Shown here piece by piece: positions 58,924-64,000 of a stretch of 64,000 nt of DNA. Both the position numbers and the translations under genes were made by a program. The notes below the pieces were generated by a model that saw only the letters and a list, made by a program, of their open reading frames with translations, searched no databases and was not told the DNA's origin. Source of the stretch: Odiellus spinosus. Taxonomy: Eukaryota > Arthropoda > Arachnida > Opiliones > Phalangiidae. The stretch's first letter is position 1. Every line of letters begins with the position of its first letter. The stretch lies in assembly GCA_963920705.1 (NCBI GenBank), contig OY987225.1:10822158-10886157 (forward strand), written 5' to 3'.

Positions 58924-61441
58924 TTTAAAAAACATGATTCGAAAAGCGTGATTCGAAAAGCGTGATTCGAAAAACGTGATTCGAAAAGCATGATCCGAAA
59001 AGCATGATTCGAAAAGCATGATTCGAAAAGCATGATTCGAAAGCATGATTCGAAAAACATGATTCGAAAAGCGTGATTCGAAAAGCGTGATTCGAAAAAC
59101 GTGATTCGAAAAACGTGATTCGAAAAACGTGATTCGAATAGCGTGATTCGAATAACGTGATTCGAAAAGCGTGATTCGAAAAGCATGATTCGAAAAGCAT
59201 GATTCGAAAAGCATGATTCAAAAAGCATGATTCGAAAAGCATGATTCAAAAAGCATGATTCGAAAAGCATGATTCGAAAAGCATGATTCGAATAGCATGA
59301 TTCGAATAGCATGATTCGAAAAGCATGATTCGAAAAACGTGATTCGAATAACGTGATACGAATAGCGTGATTCGAAAAGCGTGATTCGAAAAACGTGATT
59401 CGAAAAACGTGATTCGAATAGCGTGATTCGAAAAGCTTGATTCGAAAAACATGATTCGAATCGCATGATTCGAATAGCATGATTCGAATAGCATGATTCG
59501 AAAAACGTGATTCGAAAAACGTGATTCGAAAAGCGTGATTCGAAAAGCGTGATTCGAAAAACGTGATTCGAAAAACGTGATTCGAAAAGCGTGATTCGAA
59601 AAACGTGATTCGAATAACGTGATTCGAATAGCGTGATTCGAAAAGCGTGATTCGAAAAACGTGATTCGAAAAACGTGATTCGAAAAGCGTGATTCGAAAA
59701 ACGTGATTCGAAAAGCGTGATTCGAAAAGCATGATTCGAAAAACATGATTCGAATAACATGATTCGAATAGCATGATTCGAATAGCATGATTCGAAAAAC
59801 ATGATTCAAAAAACGTGATTCGAAAAACGTGATTCGAAAAACGTGATTCGAAAGGCGTGATTCGAAAAGCGTGATTCGAAAAACGTGATTCGAATAACGT
59901 GATTCGAAAAGCATGATTCGAAAAGCATGATTCGAAAAGCATGATTCGAAAAGCATGATTTAAAAAACATGATTCGAAAAGCGTGATTCGAAAAGCGTGA
60001 TTCGAAAAACGTGATTCGAAAAATGTGATTCGAATAGCGTGATTCGAAAAGCTTGATTCGAAAAACATGATTCGAATCGCATGATTCGAATAGCATGATT
60101 CGAATAGCATGATTCGAAAAACGTGATTCGAAAAACGTGATTCGAAAAGCGTGATTCGAAAAGCGTGATTCGAAAAACGTGATTCGAAAAACGTGATTCG
60201 AAAAGCGTGATTCGAAAAACGTGATTCGAAAAACGTGATTCGAAAAGCGTGATTCGAAAAGCTTGATTCGAATAACATGATTCGAATAGCATGATTCGAA
60301 TAGCATGATTTGAAAAACATGATTCGAAAAGCATGATTCGAAAAGCGTGATTCGAAAAACGTGATTCGAAAAACGTGATTCGAAAAGCGTGATTCGAAAA
60401 GCTTGATTCGAATAACATGATTCGAATAGCATGATTCGAATAGCATGATTTGAAAAACATGATTCGAAAAGCGTGATTCGAAAAACGTGATTCGAAAAAC
60501 GTGATTCGAAAAGCGTGATTCGAAAAACGTGATTCGAATAACGTGATTCGAAAAGCGTGATTCGAAAAGCATGATTCGAAAAGCATGATTCGAAAAGCAT
60601 GATTCAAAAAGCATGATTCGAAAAGCATGATTCAAAAAGCATGATTCGAAAAGCATGATTCGAAAAGCATGATTCGAAAAGCATGATTCGAAAAGCATGA
60701 TTCGAAAAGCATTATTCGAAAAGCATGATTCGAAAAGCATGATTCAAAAAGCATGATTCGAAAAGCATGATTTGAAATGCATGATTCGAAAAGCATGATT
60801 CGAAAAGCATGATTCGAAAAGCATGATTCGAAAAGCATGATTCGAATAGCTTGATTCGATTAGCTTGATTCGAAAAACATGATTCGAATAGCATGATTCG
60901 AATAGCATGATTCGAAAAACGTGATTCGAATAACGTGATTCGAATAGCGTGATTCGAATATCGTGATTCGAAAAGCGTGATTCGAAAAACTTGATTCGAA
61001 AAACGTGATTCGAATAACGTGATTCGAATAGCGTGATTCGAAAAGCGTGATTCAAAAAATGTGATTCGAATAGCGTGATTCGAAAAACGTGATTCGAAAA
61101 ACGTGATTCGAAAAACGTGATTCGAAAAACGTGATTCGAAAAACGTGATTCGAAAAACGTGATTCGAAAAGCGTGATTCGAAAAGCGTGATTCGAAAAGC
61201 GTGATTCGAAAAACGTGATTCGAAAAACGTGATTCGAAAAGCGTGATTCGAAAAACGTGATTCGAATAACGTGATTCGAATAGCGTGATTCGAAAAGCGT
61301 GATTCGAAAACGTGATTCGAATAGCGTGATTAGAAAAACGTGATTCGAAAAACGTGATTCGAAAAACGTGATTCGAATAACGTGATTCGAAAAGCATGAT
61401 TCGAAAAGCATGATTCGAAAAGCATGATTCGAAAAGCATGA
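58924..61441 (+). repeat. 2,518-bp tandem duplication, left copy
   Basis: Measured from TTTAAA at 58,924 to TTTAAA at 61,442. Includes ATCCG with a 13-bp AAAGCATG unit, ATACG (about 59,347), AATCGCATG (three times), AGGCGTG (59,853), a second TTTAAA (59,959), two close copies of AGCTTGATTCGAATAACATG followed by TTTGAAAAACATG (about 60,258 and 60,400), GCATTATTCG, ATTAGCTTG (about 60,858), AATATCG and TTCAAAAAATGTG (61,051). 2,518 bp is 180 units minus 2 bp. Just left of it, AGGCGTG at 58,790 shows a related 1,063-bp step. Confidence 0.92.
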
Positions 61442-64000
61442 TTTAAAAAACATGATTCGAAAAGCGTGATTCGAAAAGCGTGATTCGAAAAACGTGATTC
61501 GAAAAGCATGATCCGAAAAGCATGATTCGAAAAGCATGATTCGAAAAGCATGATTCGAAAGCATGATTCGAAAAACATGATTCGAAAAGCGTGATTCGAA
61601 AAGCGTGATTCGAAAAACGTGATTCGAAAAACGTGATTCGAAAAACGTGATTCGAATAGCGTGATTCGAATAACGTGATTCGAAAAGCGTGATTCGAAAA
61701 GCATGATTCGAAAAGCATGATTCGAAAAGCATGATTCAAAAAGCATGATTCGAAAAGCATGATTCAAAAAGCATGATTCGAAAAGCATGATTCGAAAAGC
61801 ATGATTCGAATAGCATGATTCGAATAGCATGATTCGAAAAGCATGATTCGAAAAACGTGATTCGAATAACGTGATACGAATAGCGTGATTCGAAAAGCGT
61901 GATTCGAAAAACGTGATTCGAAAAACGTGATTCGAATAGCGTGATTCGAAAAGCTTGATTCGAAAAACATGATTCGAATCGCATGATTCGAATAGCATGA
62001 TTCGAATAGCATGATTCGAAAAACGTGATTCGAAAAACGTGATTCGAAAAGCGTGATTCGAAAAGCGTGATTCGAAAAACGTGATTCGAAAAACGTGATT
62101 CGAAAAGCGTGATTCGAAAAACGTGATTCGAATAACGTGATTCGAATAGCGTGATTCGAAAAGCGTGATTCGAAAAACGTGATTCGAAAAACGTGATTCG
62201 AAAAGCGTGATTCGAAAAACGTGATTCGAAAAGCGTGATTCGAAAAGCATGATTCGAAAAACATGATTCGAATAACATGATTCGAATAGCATGATTCGAA
62301 TAGCATGATTCGAAAAACATGATTCAAAAAACGTGATTCGAAAAACGTGATTCGAAAAACGTGATTCGAAAGGCGTGATTCGAAAAGCGTGATTCGAAAA
62401 ACGTGATTCGAATAACGTGATTCGAAAAGCATGATTCGAAAAGCATGATTCGAAAAGCATGATTCGAAAAGCATGATTTAAAAAACATGATTCGAAAAGC
62501 GTGATTCGAAAAGCGTGATTCGAAAAACGTGATTCGAAAAATGTGATTCGAATAGCGTGATTCGAAAAGCTTGATTCGAAAAACATGATTCGAATCGCAT
62601 GATTCGAATAGCATGATTCGAATAGCATGATTCGAAAAACGTGATTCGAAAAACGTGATTCGAAAAGCGTGATTCGAAAAGCGTGATTCGAAAAACGTGA
62701 TTCGAAAAACGTGATTCGAAAAGCGTGATTCGAAAAACGTGATTCGAAAAACGTGATTCGAAAAGCGTGATTCGAAAAGCTTGATTCGAATAACATGATT
62801 CGAATAGCATGATTCGAATAGCATGATTTGAAAAACATGATTCGAAAAGCATGATTCGAAAAGCGTGATTCGAAAAACGTGATTCGAAAAACGTGATTCG
62901 AAAAGCGTGATTCGAAAAGCTTGATTCGAATAACATGAATCGAATAGCATGATTCGAATAGCATGATTTGAAAAACATGATTCGAAAAGCGTGATTCGAA
63001 AAACGTGATTCGAAAAACGTGATTCGAAAAGCGTGATTCGAAAAACGTGATTCGAATAACGTAATTCGAAAAGCGTGATTCGAAAAGCATGATTCGAAAA
63101 GCATGATTCGAAAAGCATGATTCAAAAAGCATGATTCGAAAAGCATGATTCAAAAAGCATGATTCGAAAAGCATGATTCGAAAAGCATGATTCGAAAAGC
63201 ATGATTCGAAAAGCATGATTCGAAAAGCATTATTCGAAAAGCATGATTCGAAAAGCATGATTCAAAAAGCATGATTCGAAAAGCATGATTTGAAATGCAT
63301 GATTCGAAAAGCATGATTCGAAAAGCATGATTCGAAAAGCATGATTCGAAAAGCATGATTCGAATAGCTTGATTCGATTAGCTTGATTCGAAAAACATGA
63401 TTCGAATAGCATGATTCGAATAGCATGATTCGAAAAGCATGATTCGAAAAACGTGATTCGAATAACGTGATTCGAATAGCGTGATTCGAATATCGTGATT
63501 CGAAAAGCGTGATTCGAAAAACTTGATTCGAAAAACGTGATTCGAATAACGTGATTCGAATAGCGTGATTCGAAAAGCGTGATTCAAAAAATGTGATTCG
63601 AATAGCGTGATTCGAAAAACGTGATTCGAAAAACGTGATTCGAAAAACGTGATTCGAAAAACGTGATTCGAAAAACGTGATTCGAAAAACGTGATTCGAA
63701 AAACGTGATTCGAAAAGCGTGATTCGAAAAGCGTGATTCGAAAAGCGTGATTCGAAAAACGTGATTCGAAAAACGTGATTCGAAAAGCGTGATTCGAAAA
63801 ACGTGATTCGAATAACGTGATTCGAATAGCGTGATTCGAAAAGCGTGATTCGAAAAACGTGATTCGAATAGCGTGATTAGAAAAACGTGATTCGAAAAAC
63901 GTGATTCGAAAAGCGTGATTCGAAAAACGTGATTCGAAAAAGGTGATTCGAAAAACGTGATTCGAAAAGCGTGATTCAAAAAACGTGATTCGAAAAACGT
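61442..64000 (+). repeat. 2,518-bp tandem duplication, right copy, running off the window
   Basis: All markers of the left copy recur at 2,518 bp up to about 63,412 (AGGCGTG at 62,371, TTTAAA at 62,477). One extra AGCATG unit near 63,428 makes the offset 2,532 bp (TTCAAAAAATGTG at 63,583). Agreement ends near 63,905. The last bases then match 58,200-58,320 (AAGGTG, TTCAAA), the DNA just before the left copy, so the larger HOR goes on beyond the window. Confidence 0.91.

Larger units (their letters stand above)
1..64000 (+). repeat. 14-bp tandem satellite array filling the whole window
   Basis: Every part of the window is a head-to-tail run of a 14-bp unit, consensus ATTCGAAAAACGTG. The TTCGAA core is nearly constant. 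The tail varies, mainly AACGTG, AGCGTG, AGCATG and AACATG. The + strand is the A-rich strand throughout. Only two units, near 20.64 and 21.16 kb, point the other way. Unit length is 14 bp except for scattered 13-bp units (for example AAAGCATG near 1,811), 15-bp units (55,407-55,436) and a 16-bp unit near 15,461. No unique DNA, transposon or RNA gene interrupts it, and both window edges fall inside the array. The type of sequence is certain. Its family and host are unknown to me, and a centromeric, pericentromeric or other heterochromatic location is only inference. Confidence 0.99.

Noticed and set aside
15600..62600. AATCGCATG units (for example 15,613, 16,005, 57,068, 59,460) as further inverted units
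   Set aside because: The linker after AATC is GCATGA in the normal direction; only one base of the linker is changed, so these are point variants.
1..64000. CRISPR array
   Set aside because: The units abut with no unique spacers, 14 bp is too short for a CRISPR repeat, and there are no cas genes or leader.
1..64000. CENP-B box
   Set aside because: The box needs TTCG, seven bases, then CGGG. Here TTCG is followed after five bases by CGTG, so spacing and the GGG do not fit.
1..64000. Telomeric or subtelomeric repeat
   Set aside because: The unit has no G-run strand bias and does not resemble TTAGGG, TTTAGGG or TTAGG-type telomere repeats.
1..64000. Heat-shock elements
   Set aside because: TTC and GAA are directly joined in TTCGAA without the two-base gaps of the GAAnnTTC pattern, and neighbouring cores are 14 bp apart, not 5 or 10.
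1..64000. The window as an assembly or low-complexity artefact
   Set aside because: Not proven either way, but ordered rare variants, graded divergence between copies and in-register indels are biological patterns. Only the near-perfect duplications at 38.5-44.2 kb deserve a read-level check.

Overview
The window is one uninterrupted tandem satellite array. From base 1 to base 64,000 it is built from a 14-bp unit, consensus ATTCGAAAAACGTG on the + strand (about 4,570 units), with no unique sequence anywhere. It begins and ends inside the array, so neither edge of the satellite is seen. I find no gene, RNA gene, transposon, CRISPR array, promoter or origin. Long open frames occur in all three minus-strand frames because the consensus read from that strand has no stop codon in any frame. 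They give the same cyclic 14-residue peptide and are not genes. Arrays of this size and layered structure point to eukaryotic nuclear DNA, probably heterochromatin. Many variants are CpG to TpG/CpA changes, which suggests (by inference) a host that methylates CpG. I do not recognise the unit and cannot name the species.

The monomer has a nearly invariant TTCGAA core and a variable tail. The main tails are AACGTG, AGCGTG, AGCATG and AACATG. Less common forms are AATAACGTG/AATAGCGTG, AGCTTG, AGCCTG, a GCATGG form (TGGTTCGAA instead of TGATTCGAA), and rare point variants such as TACGAA, TTCTAA, TTCCACAAG, TTCAAA, TTTGAA and ATCCG. These rare variants recur in fixed order and so mark higher-order repeats (HORs).

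Layout. 1-11.3 kb: HOR family I, copies starting at 1, 3,149, 6,480 and 10,119. 11.3-14.1 kb: a 2.17-kb duplication. 14.1-17.4 kb: mixed units with a 392-bp duplication. 17.4-18.8 kb: GCATGG/AGCCTG block with a 616-bp duplication. 20.6-21.2 kb: two single units inverted relative to all others. 21.8-31.2 kb: HOR family II, period 3.1-3.8 kb. 31.2-33.2 kb: 798/896-bp repeats. 33.2-34.9 kb: second GCATGG/AGCCTG block, a long-range relative of 16.6-19.3 kb. 35-38.5 kb: 1,860-bp repeat. 38.5-44.2 kb: two head-to-tail duplications of 1,581 bp and 1,161 bp. 45.8-46.9 kb: third GCATGG/AGCCTG block. 47-50 kb: 1.72-kb repeat. 50-51.4 kb: 840-bp (60-unit) repeat. 51.4-57 kb: nested 1,427/2,004/3,431-bp HOR. 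57.2-64 kb: return of family I sequence, with a 2,518-bp tandem repeat running off the right edge.

Copy-number differences between HOR copies are mostly whole numbers of 14-bp units (28, 294, 490, 700 bp). Rare 13-, 15- and 16-bp units explain the offsets that are not. This is what unequal exchange or in-register slippage would leave. The most unusual items are the two single-unit inversions bounded by the palindromic TTCGAA core, the near-total retention of one CpG per unit while the other is often lost, and two pairs of closely similar segments lying about 15.9 and 50 kb apart.
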